From assembly GCF_000331025.1 (NCBI RefSeq), contig NC_020055.1:1043870-1107869 (forward strand): DNA of 64,000 bases. Reading direction: 5' to 3'. Shown here piece after piece: positions 63,995 through 64,000 of the stretch. The notes under the pieces were generated by a model. The model was not told the origin of the DNA and did no database searches. It was given only the letters and a program-made list of their open reading frames with translations. The position numbers and the translations under genes are program-made. How positions within the stretch are numbered: the stretch's first letter is position 1; the number at the start of each line of letters is the position of its first letter. Origin of the DNA: Maridesulfovibrio hydrothermalis AM13 = DSM 14728 (lineage in GTDB: Bacteria > Desulfobacterota > Desulfovibrionia > Desulfovibrionales > Desulfovibrionaceae).

Positions 63995-64000
63995 AAATTA

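Overview
The window looks like a chromosomal segment of a Desulfovibrionaceae sulfate reducer, most like the moderate-GC marine lineage around Maridesulfovibrio. This rests on gene content and order, not on a database search: dnaA-dnaN-gyrB-gyrA followed by a TPR lipoprotein gene, a DUF39 homocysteine-biosynthesis gene beside dnaA, a korDABC 2-oxoacid:ferredoxin oxidoreductase, a motA-motB-motB-fliLNOPQ block, DUF362 ferredoxin-type proteins and a stand-alone molybdopterin oxidoreductase. I see no prophage, insertion sequence, CRISPR array, rRNA or tRNA.

Layout. 0-2.7 kb: the 5' end of coaBC (runs off the left edge), a lipoprotein, a MerR-like coiled-coil protein and queA. 3.0-6.8 kb: korDABC and aroE. 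6.9-11.2 kb: an aldehyde dehydrogenase, a LysM lytic transglycosylase and a SpoU-type rRNA methyltransferase, with a cobalamin-riboswitch-like stretch between the last two. 11.3-16.4 kb: motor and export genes read leftward as motA, motB, a second motB, fliL, fliN, fliO, fliP, fliQ. 16.5-22.9 kb: yggS-type PLP protein, era, topA, an HPt protein and an APC permease. 23.3-28.3 kb: a tetR-MFP-RND efflux operon. 28.7-36.5 kb: a periplasmic binding protein, a CHASE/PAS histidine kinase with an HD-GYP response regulator, a DUF3431-like protein, nhaA and a small acidic protein. 36.7-44.2 kb: fur, hisI-hisG, a molybdopterin oxidoreductase, a second MerR-like coiled-coil protein and glnA. 44.3-49.8 kb: an unknown protein with a FliG_C-like region, then a metal (probably zinc) ABC uptake operon with two binding proteins. 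49.9-64 kb: the replication block (TPR lipoprotein, gyrA, gyrB, dnaN, dnaA), DUF39 HcyBio, an EamA exporter, a geranylgeranyl-reductase-like flavoprotein, a HAD hydrolase and a DUF362 ferredoxin.

How genes work together. The flagellar block encodes stator (MotA/MotB), switch (FliN), stator-associated (FliL) and export-gate (FliO, FliP, FliQ) proteins. The Kor complex makes or uses reduced ferredoxin at the 2-oxoacid node. The histidine kinase/HD-GYP pair is a two-component input to cyclic-di-GMP breakdown. The dnaA block is divergent from HcyBio, which is consistent with an origin nearby, but I found no consensus DnaA boxes.

The most interesting observations are a FliN whose short N-terminal motif is repeated four times, an orphan cobalamin-riboswitch-like sequence before an rRNA methyltransferase gene, a FliG_C-like domain in a non-flagellar gene next to glnA, a DnaA with non-standard AAA+ motifs, and a zinc-type ABC operon whose second binding lipoprotein seems to have lost the metal ligands.
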